Part shown: positions 9,067-17,622 of the stretch, in pieces
How the letters are laid out: every line of letters begins with the position of its first letter
Position numbering within the stretch: the stretch's first letter is position 1
Origin: Clostridium ljungdahlii DSM 13528
GTDB taxonomy: Bacteria > Bacillota > Clostridia > Clostridiales > Clostridiaceae
DNA: 64,000 nucleotides
Direction: 5' to 3'
NCBI RefSeq assembly: GCF_000143685.1
Contig: NC_014328.1
Location: forward strand, 434,001 to 498,000
Position numbers and translations under genes: made by a program
Notes under the pieces: model-generated
What the model saw: the letters and a program-made list of their open reading frames with translations, nothing else
Databases searched by the model: none
What the model was told of the DNA's origin: nothing

Positions 9067-9364
9067 AGGTCGTAGAGTTGGCACCCTTACGGCAGGTATA
9101 GTGCTCGTTATGTTTGGAACAATGTTTTTGTTAAATAGAATGCTTCCCAATATAAATTATTATCTAATAGTGTCATTGTGGCCTATTATTCTAGTACTTT
9201 TAGGTATTGAAATTATTGCAGGCTATATAATAAATAATGAAGAAAAGATGAAATATGATGCAGGTGCCATTATTTTAGTAATATTATTATCTGTTTTTTC
9301 AATGGGTATGGCAGGTGCCCAGTTTATAATTCTTCATTTCCCCCAATGTAAAATCATTTTTTAA
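9053..9364 (+). CDS. Small LiaI/LiaF-like membrane protein
   Basis: A 103-residue protein with three hydrophobic segments (about 10-28, 37-57 and 70-95). The pattern, including GIVLVMFGTMFLLNRM and YYLIVSLWPIILVLLGIEII, resembles the N-terminal membrane region of LiaF/LiaI-like envelope stress proteins. GAGGGAG lies 4 nt before this ATG or 10 nt before an ATG two codons later, so the exact start is uncertain. It overlaps the previous gene by 14 bases and is the last gene before the terminator of the ECF operon. Confidence 0.65.
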   Translation: MKMFKGRRVGTLTAGIVLVMFGTMFLLNRMLPNINYYLIVSLWPIILVLLGIEIIAGYIINNEEKMKYDAGAIILVILLSVFSMGMAGAQFIILHFPQCKIIF

Positions 9365-9412
9365 ATAAGGAAAATCCTATTAAATTAATTTTAAATGGTA
9401 ATTGACAGAAAC

Positions 9413-9446
9413 AGGTTTGATGTTTAACATTAAACCTGAAATTTTT
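9413..9446 (+). terminator. Intrinsic terminator of the ECF operon
   Basis: AGGTTTGATGTT and AACATTAAACCT form a 12-bp palindrome (one G-T pair) at 9413-9437, followed by GAAATTTTTG. It separates the ECF operon from the condensation-like gene. Confidence 0.7.
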
Positions 9447-9473
9447 GCGTATATTTTAATAGGAGTGAGTGAT

Positions 9474-10745
9474 ATGTTAATGACTGATGTTAAAAGGTAT
9501 AAAGCTGAAACTTGGGACATAATGCAATTTATGTTTGAAAAATTCAATGATCATCAACTTCATTGTGTAATTGAATTGGATAGCCATATTGATGAAAATT
9601 GTTTAAAAAAAGCAGTGTATATGTCAACTTGGGAATTTCCATTAGTAATATGCAAATTTGTAGAAAAGAAGTCCTCACCTTATTGGCAAAGTTGTAAATT
9701 TACAACAGATGATATTGTAAGAATAATTGAAACGGAAAAGGTTCATGAGGAGATAGAAAAATGTATTGTACTAAAAACAGATACATTTAAAGGACCACAA
9801 CTTAGAATAAATATTATAAGAAGTAGTACCCGTGATTGTCTTTGCATAATAATTAATCATATGCTCTGTGATGCTGCAGGCTTTAAGGATTATCTTTATA
9901 TGCTAAGCTCTATATATTCCAACCTAAAAGATAATCCGGGTTATACCCCTAATTTTCAGATGAGTTCTAGAAGTGCAAAACAGGTACTGGATAACTTTAG
10001 TGATTTGGATAAGGTTAAAATATTTTTTTCTTCATCACAGGTATCCAAATACAATGGGGGCATCTATTTCCCATTGGAAGGAGATAATAATAATCCTTTT
10101 GTTGTTATTCATAAGATTACCAAAGATAGAGTTAGGTTTATAAAAAAATATGCTAAGGAAAGTAAAACAACTATAAATGACATTGTTATTGCATCATATA
10201 TAAGGGCTCTTCAAAAGGAATTACATTGCAGCCATATAGCTCTTCCTTGTCCTGTGGATCTTAGGAGGTATATTCCAGAAAAGAAGGCACAGGGAATATG
10301 TAACTTAACATCAAATATGGTATGTGATATAGGAAAAGATATAGGTGAAAATTATAAAGAAACTCTTTTAAAGGTAAAAAAGTCCATGGAACATGAAAAG
10401 AAAAGTTTTTCATGTCTTAATGGTCCAATGATGCTTGAAATTATATTTTCTCTATTACCTTATAAATTTGCAAAATCACTTGTATGCAAGTTATTTCATA
10501 ACCCTCCTATAGCTATGACCAATATTGGAATTATAGATAAAGAGAAACTTTCATTTTATGGAGCTGGAGTTAAAGATGCTTATATGAATGGATCTATTAA
10601 ATATAATCCTTATTTTCAAGTTGCACTTACTACCTTTGATGATGAATTTACCTTTAGTGTAAACTTTTGCGGTACACAGAAAGATAGACAGAAGATCCAG
10701 AGTTTTTTGCAAACCCTTGATGATGAACTCCCTAAACTGATATAA
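9474..10745 (+). CDS. Condensation-domain-like acyltransferase
   Basis: A protein of 423 residues with the fold signature of the condensation / wax-ester-synthase-like acyltransferase superfamily. INHMLCDAAGFKDYL (about residues 130-144) contains the H-x3-D core; the usual first His is Asn here. CPVDLRR further on resembles the structural PVDLR motif of this family. Such stand-alone proteins join an acyl group to an alcohol or amine; the substrate is unknown. The ATG at 9474 was chosen because AGGAG lies 9 nt upstream and earlier starts would run through the terminator hairpin. A HAD phosphatase follows after 32 bp and may be co-transcribed. Confidence 0.6.
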   Translation: MLMTDVKRYKAETWDIMQFMFEKFNDHQLHCVIELDSHIDENCLKKAVYMSTWEFPLVICKFVEKKSSPYWQSCKFTTDDIVRIIETEKVHEEIEKCIVLKTDTFKGPQLRINIIRSSTRDCLCIIINHMLCDAAGFKDYLYMLSSIYSNLKDNPGYTPNFQMSSRSAKQVLDNFSDLDKVKIFFSSSQVSKYNGGIYFPLEGDNNNPFVVIHKITKDRVRFIKKYAKESKTTINDIVIASYIRALQKELHCSHIALPCPVDLRRYIPEKKAQGICNLTSNMVCDIGKDIGENYKETLLKVKKSMEHEKKSFSCLNGPMMLEIIFSLLPYKFAKSLVCKLFHNPPIAMTNIGIIDKEKLSFYGAGVKDAYMNGSIKYNPYFQVALTTFDDEFTFSVNFCGTQKDRQKIQSFLQTLDDELPKLI

Positions 10746-10777
10746 TTTAATTTATATAGAATTTGGGGGAATATAAA

Positions 10778-11428
10778 ATGAAATATAAATATATATTATT
10801 TGATTTGGATGGAACAATTACAGAGTCTAAGGAAGGAATAACTAAATCAGTACAGTATGCATTGAAGAAATTTGGTATTATAGTGGAAAGTCTTGATTTG
10901 CTTGAAAAGTTTATAGGACCACCATTAAAATACTCATTTAGTGAATATTTTGGTTTTGATGAAAATAAGTCTCTCGAGGCAGTGCAGTATTACAGAGAAT
11001 ATTTTGAGAAAAAAGGAATAATGGAAAACAAGGTATATGATCATATTGAAGATTTACTAAAACAATTGAAAGAGCTGAAGTTAAAATTAATTATAGCCAC
11101 ATCAAAGCCTACTAAATTTTCAAATATAATATTAAATAACTTTAATCTGACCCCCTACTTTGATGCCATTGTTGGCAGCAATATGAATGGGACAAGATGT
11201 ACAAAAGGAGAAGTAATAAAGCATGTATTAGAAAAGTATAGGATTAATTCTGATGAAGCTGTAATGATAGGAGACAGAAAATATGACATGATAGGGGCAA
11301 GACAAAACAATATGGATTCTATAGGAGTAACCTATGGATATGGATCTCTAGAAGAATTAAAAAATGAAAATCCAACCTATATTGCAGACAGTGTAATGGA
11401 TATATTGAATAAAGTTACACAGCAATAA
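10778..11428 (+). CDS. HAD-superfamily phosphatase (phosphoglycolate phosphatase-like)
   Basis: A 216-residue HAD hydrolase. Motif I is FDLDGT with nucleophile Asp9 and acid/base Asp11, motif II is the TSKP segment, and the C-terminal GDRKYDMIGA supplies the metal-binding aspartates. A cap domain of subclass IA lies between. The order and length match phosphoglycolate phosphatase / pyrophosphatase PpaX-type enzymes, but substrate specificity in this group is broad. The ATG at 10778 has TTGGGGGA 8 nt upstream. The gene ends 8 bp before repeat A2. Confidence 0.85.
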   Translation: MKYKYILFDLDGTITESKEGITKSVQYALKKFGIIVESLDLLEKFIGPPLKYSFSEYFGFDENKSLEAVQYYREYFEKKGIMENKVYDHIEDLLKQLKELKLKLIIATSKPTKFSNIILNNFNLTPYFDAIVGSNMNGTRCTKGEVIKHVLEKYRINSDEAVMIGDRKYDMIGARQNNMDSIGVTYGYGSLEELKNENPTYIADSVMDILNKVTQQ

Positions 11429-11435
11429 AGAGATT

Positions 11436-11555
11436 ATAAGCAAAAAATCAACTTATACTCCGAATGTTTTCCACTAAGACTTATATACAAAATATTTAAA
11501 TGTGCTTGTTTATTGTAAAATGTTTCTACGTATAAGTTGATTTTTAAGTTAGAAA
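11436..11555 (+). repeat. Long-hairpin repeat A2, internally deleted
   Basis: Both outer ends of a type A element are present (AAAAATCAACTTATAC near 11444, GTATAAGTTGATTTTT near 11530), with part of the right arm (CTAAGACTTATATAC). The left inner arm and the conserved loop are missing, leaving ~120 bp instead of ~246. It starts 8 bp after the HAD gene stop. Confidence 0.8.
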
Positions 11556-11577
11556 TTTATATTATACGTAAGATCCT

Positions 11578-12285
11578 TCACTCTATTTTATCCTGGAGCT
11601 GCTTTATCTTTTTTATGTCCAGAATAGCCAGAATCTCCTTTAGCTTCTTTATCTCTATTTCATCTAATCCAGGGCAACACGGATCTCCTTTTGGACCTCT
11701 AGGGCCGGGACAGCCAGGGTCTCCATCATGTCCTCTAGGACCAGGACAACCAGGGTCTCCTTTTGGACCTCTATCTCCAGGACAGCCCTTATCACCTTTA
11801 TCGCCTTTAGGGCCAGGACAGCCAGGATTTCCTTTGTCACCTTTAGGCCCAGGACAACCAGGATCGCCCTTATCGCCTTTAGACCCAGGATCGCCCTTAT
11901 CACCTTTATCGCCTTTAGGACCAGGACAGCCAGGATCGCCCTTATCGCCTTTAGACCCAGGATCGCCCTTATCACCTTTATCGCCTTTAGGGCCAGGACA
12001 GCCAGGATCGCCCTTATCGCCTTTAGATCCAGTGCAGCCGGGATCGCCTTTATCGCCTTTAGGACCAGGACAACCGGGATCACCTTTTGGACCTTTCTTA
12101 CCGCAAATTGTTATACATTTATGATAACAATCATTTTTTGATTCATCATGACATTCAGAACCATCCATATTGTGTTTACTTGTCTCATCAAGTTCCATTT
12201 CCTGTGTCTCAATATTTTCACTTTCATTTTTATCAACAAATTCACGGCTGCTTTTTGAGTGATCCGATCTTCTATGCTTTGCCAT
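11578..12285 (-). CDS. Collagen-like Gly-X-Y repeat protein, probably spore surface
   Basis: A 235-residue protein with three parts. A polar N-terminus of ~60 residues contains three cysteines. A collagen-like region (about residues 63-205) of Gly-X-Y triplets is rich in GDKGDPG and PGCPGPKG, with a cysteine in many triplets. The short C-terminus is predicted helical ([21 protein letters not shown]). There is no signal peptide. In Bacilli and Clostridia such proteins (BclA-like) form glycosylated filaments on the exosporium after mother-cell expression. That role is inferred. The coding DNA is GC-richer and repetitive, and open frames on other strands are by-products of the repeat. The frequent cysteines suggest disulfide cross-linking. 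Confidence 0.8.
   Translation of the reverse strand: MAKHRRSDHSKSSREFVDKNESENIETQEMELDETSKHNMDGSECHDESKNDCYHKCITICGKKGPKGDPGCPGPKGDKGDPGCTGSKGDKGDPGCPGPKGDKGDKGDPGSKGDKGDPGCPGPKGDKGDKGDPGSKGDKGDPGCPGPKGDKGNPGCPGPKGDKGDKGCPGDRGPKGDPGCPGPRGHDGDPGCPGPRGPKGDPCCPGLDEIEIKKLKEILAILDIKKIKQLQDKIE
11690..12100. repeat. Tandem Gly-X-Y coding repeat
   Basis: Short tandem units of 9 and 18 bases coding for Gly-X-Y triplets make a block of near-identical larger units (for example the segment reading [19 protein letters not shown] on the minus strand occurs twice). Slippage at this block could change protein length between strains. Confidence 0.85.
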
Positions 12286-12447
12286 ATATTTATTTCCTCC
12301 TTTTTATAATGATTTAGATAACATATCTAAAGTTGTGTCAAATTAAAAATCAATAGAAATAAGGCTTACTTAATTTAAGGACTTCATCCTTAATACATAG
12401 TATGTTGATTTATTAATATTGCAACATAATCAAGGCTTAAAATTATA

Positions 12448-12476
12448 TATGCCAGTACTTTAAAAAATACTGGCAT
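12448..12476 (-). terminator. Probable terminator after the DUF11 gene
   Basis: TATGCCAGTA (12448-12457) pairs perfectly with TACTGGCATA (12467-12476). On the minus strand it is followed by TATATAATTTTAA, a weak T-tract. It lies 32 bp beyond the stop of the gene at 12509. Confidence 0.6.
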
Positions 12477-12508
12477 AATTAAAATTTTGTTATATTATAT
12501 GATTAAAT

Positions 12509-13888
12509 TTAAGAACATGGTTGTCTGCAGGTTAGGTTAAGTGTAATATCTATATCAGATTTAACAGGTAGGTGTCCTGCACCAAGGAATACCTGAGAAT
12601 TTGGCTCTGACAGGACTATGCTGTTTACAGTATTTTCGATAGTTGCAGTACCGAACAGTGAACTTGATATAACTGTAAAACGTACTGTTCTATTTATTGA
12701 TCCTCCTGCAGGTATTTGGAGGTTATTATCGCTAAGTGTAATATTTATAGGGCCAACTATATTAGTGCTAAGAGGAACTGATTCCTCACTTGAAGTAAAT
12801 TTGGCAGTGAATCCACCAAAATCATTAAACTGTAATGTTATACCAGATGGTATGAAAAAATTGTCAATTACATTGACAGTAGTATTAGGCGATAGGTCTA
12901 TAGAGGAAATTGTTACTGTAAACGAAGCGCTATTTTCATTAATATTGCAGCATTTTACAACACCTAGTTCAACAGCACTAAATTCCGTTGAACAAGTATC
13001 TGTACTTTCTGTGCCTGTTGCGGATGCTCTAACTGTATTGTTTACAGTATAGGTTCTAGGCACAGTTATACTAGTAATTGGAATTGTATAAGTTACAGGT
13101 ATTGTATCTCCCGGGCTAATGGTACCAAGATTTCCACTTATAATAACTTCTCCAAGAACAGTTGTATTTATTGAAAGGGTAGATGGATTGACTGTAATTG
13201 TACCTAGTACCAGTGCGGATGAAATAAAAACCGTATCAAGATACTGTACGTTATTAAGAGCAGCATTTCCTGTATTTGTAACATTAACTGTGTAGTTTAA
13301 GGTTACTTGATTATTGGTAATTGTATGATTACATGTTTTTATTACTGAAAGTACTCCCTGATCATTACATTTAGGAAGAAGAAGGCAATCGCAATCAAAA
13401 GTTAATATATTGTTAGCAGCTTTTATTTTTATTGGCTGTGTGTCAGTAGGAAAATTGCCTACTAATTCAATTCTATATTCTACACTTACGCCTTTTTGGT
13501 ATCTTTCGCTAACTTCTATTTTTAGCCATTGAAAGCCTGAAGGTGCATTACCAAAATTAGGATCAGTTAAAGATAGTGTAAAATTGATAGATTGAAATTG
13601 TCCACACCCATCTATTTTTTCAAAAACTTCTACACTTTGGGATGATATAGATTGACAAATAGGAATAACAAAATTACTTATAGATCGGGTATCTTTATTG
13701 CAGTCAGTAATAAACTTATAAGTCCAGAAAGATTTTGTAAGCAGAGGATCATAAGCTGGATTGTTGACTACCCTTCCATCAGAAAGAGTCTGGCATTGTG
13801 GTTGTACAACTGAAATACCATTTTGTGCTCCACAGCAGCATATATTTGTATAGGATGTGCAGCTACATGGCTGTACTTGGTCTGCCAT
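12509..13888 (-). CDS. DUF11-repeat protein, paralogue 1 (putative spore coat/exosporium)
   Basis: A 459-residue protein lacking a signal peptide. The N-terminus is cysteine-rich (PCSCTSYTNICCCG). A central beta-rich region (about 185-300) carries the DUF11 / conserved-repeat pattern: LNYTVNVTNTGNAALNNVQYLDTV, then GNLGTISPGDTIPVTYT. A second such region follows (about 315-450). DUF11 modules are extracellular beta-sandwich domains. Without an export signal, assembly on the forespore by the mother cell is the simplest explanation, but this is inference. AGGAGTGA precedes the ATG. The protein is clearly homologous along its length to the product of the next gene upstream, and both lie beside a collagen-like gene. 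Confidence 0.7.
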   Translation of the reverse strand: MADQVQPCSCTSYTNICCCGAQNGISVVQPQCQTLSDGRVVNNPAYDPLLTKSFWTYKFITDCNKDTRSISNFVIPICQSISSQSVEVFEKIDGCGQFQSINFTLSLTDPNFGNAPSGFQWLKIEVSERYQKGVSVEYRIELVGNFPTDTQPIKIKAANNILTFDCDCLLLPKCNDQGVLSVIKTCNHTITNNQVTLNYTVNVTNTGNAALNNVQYLDTVFISSALVLGTITVNPSTLSINTTVLGEVIISGNLGTISPGDTIPVTYTIPITSITVPRTYTVNNTVRASATGTESTDTCSTEFSAVELGVVKCCNINENSASFTVTISSIDLSPNTTVNVIDNFFIPSGITLQFNDFGGFTAKFTSSEESVPLSTNIVGPINITLSDNNLQIPAGGSINRTVRFTVISSSLFGTATIENTVNSIVLSEPNSQVFLGAGHLPVKSDIDITLNLTCRQPCS

Positions 13889-13984
13889 ATAATATCACTC
13901 CTCTTTTATTCTAATTAAAATTATAACTCTAATTTAATATATTAAAAAATTAAAAAGGCGTTACAAAGATAAGAATTTGTACAT

Positions 13985-15358
13985 TTACTGGCATTTGACA
14001 CTAGGAAGTATATCTATGTTAGATGTTGATGACAGATTTTTTATATCAATAAGTACCTGTGAATTAGGATTTGCTAGAGTAATACTTTTTAAAGTATTTG
14101 TGATAGTTATCTTGCCTGCTATTGTACTGGATATTACTTTAAATGTAATTGCTTTGTAGGTGCATCCATCTTGTAGTATTTTGAGATTTCTGCAGGTGAG
14201 TATAATATTTTGTGGACCAGTTATATTGGTGTTAATAGGCACAATATCATATTTATTGCCAAATGTAGCAGTATACATCCCAAAATTATTAAATTGTAAA
14301 GTAATCCCAGATGGAATGAATAAGTAATTTATTATGGTTACTTCTGTGTCAGGTGAATAACGCGTATTCCATATTGTAAGTATAAAAGAGACTTTATTTT
14401 GATTTATTATACTACAGTGATTTTCTGAGCTAAGTTTTACCACATCAATATTCGAAGAGCAGACGCTGTGAGCTGATGTATACATAGCAGAAACTACAAC
14501 ATTGCTGCCTATTTTGTATTTTTTTGGTTTAGTTATATTTTCTACTGGAATTGAATAGATAACTGTTAACATTTGACCAGGTTTTATTATGTCAAAACGT
14601 CCGTTGATTAGAATTTGACCGGGTATATTTCTATCAATAGAAAGATTAGATGTATTAATGTGTATTTTACCTAGGATAAATGAAGTTGGAATATATATTT
14701 TATCGTTATAAATAACGTTATTGAGAGCAGTGTTTCCTGTATTTAAAATATTGACCTTGTATTTTAAAATAGCTTTGTTATTGATAATAGAAGTGAAGCA
14801 GCTCTTTTTTACAGTAAGATTTCCTTTAGAATTACAAGTTGGTACAAGTATACTATCTTCAGTAAATTTAATTATATTATAAGTTGTTTTTATTTTTAAG
14901 GACTGACGACTAGAGACATAATTCCCGAAAATTTCTAAAATGTATTCTACACAAACTCCTCTATAATATCTTTTTAAATTTTCTATTTTTAACCATTTAA
15001 ATCCTTTAGGAGCATAGTAGAAAGAAGGATCATTTTTTATAAGGGTAAATGGAACAGGATTGAATACAGTGTTACAGTCTAGTCGTTCATAAACTTTAAT
15101 ATTTTCTGACTTAATTAAGTGGCAAATAGGAATACCAATACTTTTTATACTTCCATCCATTTGCATATCACAGTCAATTATGAATTTGTATGTCCAAAAG
15201 GATGATGCAAGTGACGACACATAAGCTGGATTGTTTACAGTACTTCCATCTGGAAGTACCTGATATTCTGGCTGTATTATTGAAATACCATTTGAATATT
15301 TGCAGGAGTATATGTTTTTATAAGGTATTTTATTGTAAGGTTGAGAAGAATCTGCCAT
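13985..15358 (-). CDS. DUF11-repeat protein, paralogue 2
   Basis: A 457-residue homologue of the neighbouring 459-residue protein. Both have the same N-terminal frame (QPYNKIPYKNIYSCKYSNGISIIQPEYQ against the cysteine-rich version), the same WTYKFI segment and the same two DUF11-like domains (NILNTGNTALNNVIYNDKIYIPTS; IPSGITLQFNNFGMYTA). Most of the N-terminal cysteines of paralogue 1 are replaced, so the copies differ in cross-linking potential. GGAGG lies 9 nt before the ATG. The 96-bp gap to paralogue 1 holds no clear terminator, so co-expression is possible. Function is unknown; a spore-surface role is inferred from context. Confidence 0.7.
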   Translation of the reverse strand: MADSSQPYNKIPYKNIYSCKYSNGISIIQPEYQVLPDGSTVNNPAYVSSLASSFWTYKFIIDCDMQMDGSIKSIGIPICHLIKSENIKVYERLDCNTVFNPVPFTLIKNDPSFYYAPKGFKWLKIENLKRYYRGVCVEYILEIFGNYVSSRQSLKIKTTYNIIKFTEDSILVPTCNSKGNLTVKKSCFTSIINNKAILKYKVNILNTGNTALNNVIYNDKIYIPTSFILGKIHINTSNLSIDRNIPGQILINGRFDIIKPGQMLTVIYSIPVENITKPKKYKIGSNVVVSAMYTSAHSVCSSNIDVVKLSSENHCSIINQNKVSFILTIWNTRYSPDTEVTIINYLFIPSGITLQFNNFGMYTATFGNKYDIVPINTNITGPQNIILTCRNLKILQDGCTYKAITFKVISSTIAGKITITNTLKSITLANPNSQVLIDIKNLSSTSNIDILPSVKCQ

Positions 15359-15719
15359 AAGAAATTTCCTCCTTTAAAATATATAATTTTTAAGTCTTAA
15401 TAATTAATATATTTACAAAATGTTTTAGTGATACAAAAATTCAAAATTTGATAATAAATATAGTTTTTTATATAAAAAAGAAGACGCTTGGAAAGTAGAT
15501 GGAAATTATGAAAAGATATTTAATTAAGCAACTACTTAGTAGTAACTGGAAAATTATTGGTGTACATTGGAAAGCATATATTAGACAGGATAAATGATAT
15601 AAAAAAGAGTACGACAAAAAAGCCTAAGGTTTTAGATTTGTCAAAAGTTTTTATTGTGACGAAATTTGTTATTACATGCTTTGTATAAGTTAACTTTCAA
15701 ACTAGAAACTCTACAGAAG
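15359..15719. other. Gene-free spacer with a type B repeat remnant
   Basis: The region before the DUF11 paralogue is AT-rich and should carry its promoter. The right part (15610-15713) is repeat B6. A possible 32-codon frame at 15499-15597 has no good ribosome-binding site and is not called. Confidence 0.5.
15610..15713 (-). repeat. Truncated long-hairpin repeat B6
   Basis: It matches the right half of type B elements: CTAAGGTTTTAGATTTG, then CAAAAGTTTTTATTGTG, GAAATTTGTTATTACATGCT and GTATAAGTTAACTTTCAA, as in B1 at 19990-20055. The loop is degraded (only GAGTACGA remains). It abuts the stop codon of the AraC gene on the minus strand, in sense orientation. Confidence 0.75.
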
Positions 15720-16571
15720 TTAGCTCTTGTAGTATTTTTTAGGAGAAAGTCCAAACATCTTTTTAAAGGCTCGCACAAAGTTGGAGTAATCTCCAAAACC
15801 AGATTTTGCACATGCATCTGATGCATTTTCACCGTTGGTTATTAATAAATTAGCCATAATCAATCTTTTTTGAAGTATATAATTGTGAAGGGTATACCCG
15901 GTTTGTTCTTTAAATTTGTGCATTAAATAGTACTTACTTACATAAAATTTAGAGGATAGAGCATCTACAGAAAGGTTTTTGCTTAAGTTTTTATTTATAT
16001 AATCTAGAATATTATCCATGCTCTTATCATATTTTATGTCATTGGACTCTGAAATATTTTTTTGTTTTAAAAACAATCTATTTATATAGACTATAAACTG
16101 TAAAAAATAGGATACTCTCAGCACGCTGTAACCTAATTCTTTGTTTTTAAAGGTATCTTCAATCTGAAAAAGTATTTTTTTTACATCTGCAAGCCATGTA
16201 CTTTCGAGTCTCAATAAATTAAATCTTTGTTTTGATGCCAGTTCAAAGCAGCTTAATAAATTACAGTTATGATTATATCTTACTAAAAAGTCTGAATTTA
16301 ACCACATAATTATACGTTCATAGGTTTCGTTTGAGTCTATTATAGCTTTGTGTATATCATTGCTGTTTACAAGAAGTATATCCCAGGGCTTTAATTTGTA
16401 AGATTTACCTTCTATTAGATAGGTTACATTGCCTGATATAAATATTACTATTTTATTAAAATTATGATAGTGAAATTGGAATTTAATATCTCTTTTATCT
16501 TTTAAGTGAAATATTTCAAAGTCACTTTTCAAATGACCTCTCTTTACTTTTTGAGTTGTATTTTTAATCAT
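15720..16571 (-). CDS. AraC family transcriptional regulator
   Basis: A 283-residue regulator. An N-terminal cupin-like sensor domain (about 15-100, with FHYHNFNKIVIFISGNVTYLIEG) is followed by a C-terminal AraC DNA-binding domain (about 185-283). The latter has two helix-turn-helix units and the signature CAKSGFGDYSNFVRAFKKMFGLSPKKYY. Such proteins usually bind a small ligand and activate a neighbouring promoter. It diverges from dapA and a solute symporter with a 136-bp shared promoter region, so control of those two genes is likely but unproven. GAGGTA precedes the ATG. Confidence 0.9.
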   Translation of the reverse strand: MIKNTTQKVKRGHLKSDFEIFHLKDKRDIKFQFHYHNFNKIVIFISGNVTYLIEGKSYKLKPWDILLVNSNDIHKAIIDSNETYERIIMWLNSDFLVRYNHNCNLLSCFELASKQRFNLLRLESTWLADVKKILFQIEDTFKNKELGYSVLRVSYFLQFIVYINRLFLKQKNISESNDIKYDKSMDNILDYINKNLSKNLSVDALSSKFYVSKYYLMHKFKEQTGYTLHNYILQKRLIMANLLITNGENASDACAKSGFGDYSNFVRAFKKMFGLSPKKYYKS

Positions 16572-16707
16572 TCAACCATACCTCAACTATATTATATTTA
16601 TATGCTAAAGCATTTTTCGCAATATTTCAAGCACTTTTCGCAATAAAACAAGTAAAAAATCAGTATATAATAAATATAAAGATTAAATCAAAAAATGAGG
16701 TGTTTTT

Positions 16708-17589
16708 ATGAGTTTATTTACTGGTTCTGCAGTTGCAATTGTAACTCCATTTAAAGATGGCACTGTAAACTTTGACAAATTAAAGGAACTTTTAGAATGG
16801 CATATAAAATCAGGTACGAAAGCTATAGTTATTTGTGGAACTTCAGGTGAAGCTACTACAATGACGGAAAAGGAAAAGAAAGATACTATAAAGTTTACTG
16901 TAGATACGGTAAGTGGAAGAATACCAGTAATAGCTGGTACAGGTAGTAATTGTACTGCGCAGGCTGTAGATATGAGCGTATGGGCTGAAAGCATAGGTGT
17001 AGATGGTCTTCTCGTAATTACTCCTTATTACAATAAAACTACACAAAAAGGAATTATAGAACATTTTAAAGTAATAAACGATAGAGTAAAAACTCCTATA
17101 ATAGTTTACAATGTTCCAGGAAGAACAGGATTGAATATACTTCCAAAAACTTTGAAAAAATTATGCGAATTTAAAAACATAAGCGGAATAAAGGAAGCCA
17201 GTGGTAATATAAGTCAAATTGCTGAAATGAAAGCACTTTGTGGTGAGAGAATTGACATATATTCTGGAAACGATGACCAGGTAATTCCAATATTGTCTTT
17301 AGGGGGATGTGGGGTAATATCTGTAATGGCGAATATAGTACCCTGTGATATGGAAAAAATGTGTGAATTATTCTTTAAAGGTGATATAAAGGCTGCACTT
17401 AAGTTACAGTTGGATTTATATTCACTTATAAAGGCAATGTTTATAGAGACGAATCCTATTCCAGTAAAAACTGCTATGAACATTTTAGGCAAAAATGTTG
17501 GAAACTTAAGACTTCCACTTACTACTATGACAGATGAAAACTTAAAAATATTAGAAAATGAATTAAAAAATTACGGACTTTTAGGATAG
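16708..17589 (+). CDS. dapA: 4-hydroxy-tetrahydrodipicolinate synthase family protein
   Basis: Condenses pyruvate with aspartate semialdehyde, the first committed step to diaminopimelate, lysine and dipicolinate. The 293-residue TIM-barrel has the DapA set: CGTSGEAT (about 43-50), AGTGSN, catalytic Tyr134 in YNVPGRTG (134-141) and the Schiff-base Lys162 in IKEASG. The Thr-Ser in place of Thr-Thr in the GTSGE motif is a conservative change. GAGGTG supports the ATG. It is followed after 33 bp by a dicarboxylate/amino-acid symporter. Because the family also includes other pyruvate-dependent aldolases, and the partner genes are a transporter and an AraC regulator rather than lysine genes, a catabolic role is possible. 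Confidence 0.85.
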   Translation: MSLFTGSAVAIVTPFKDGTVNFDKLKELLEWHIKSGTKAIVICGTSGEATTMTEKEKKDTIKFTVDTVSGRIPVIAGTGSNCTAQAVDMSVWAESIGVDGLLVITPYYNKTTQKGIIEHFKVINDRVKTPIIVYNVPGRTGLNILPKTLKKLCEFKNISGIKEASGNISQIAEMKALCGERIDIYSGNDDQVIPILSLGGCGVISVMANIVPCDMEKMCELFFKGDIKAALKLQLDLYSLIKAMFIETNPIPVKTAMNILGKNVGNLRLPLTTMTDENLKILENELKNYGLLG

Positions 17590-17622
17590 AAATTAACAGT
17601 TTGTAGAAAGGAGTGATAGGAA

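Noticed and set aside
11537..12124. Long plus-strand proline/glycine open frames opposite the collagen-like gene
   Set aside because: They are the complement of the Gly-X-Y repeat ([10 protein letters not shown]). There is no ribosome-binding site, and the minus-strand frame has the good start.
15499..15597. 32-codon open frame upstream of the DUF11 paralogue
   Set aside because: Weak ribosome-binding site, no recognisable motif, and expected by chance in AT-rich DNA.
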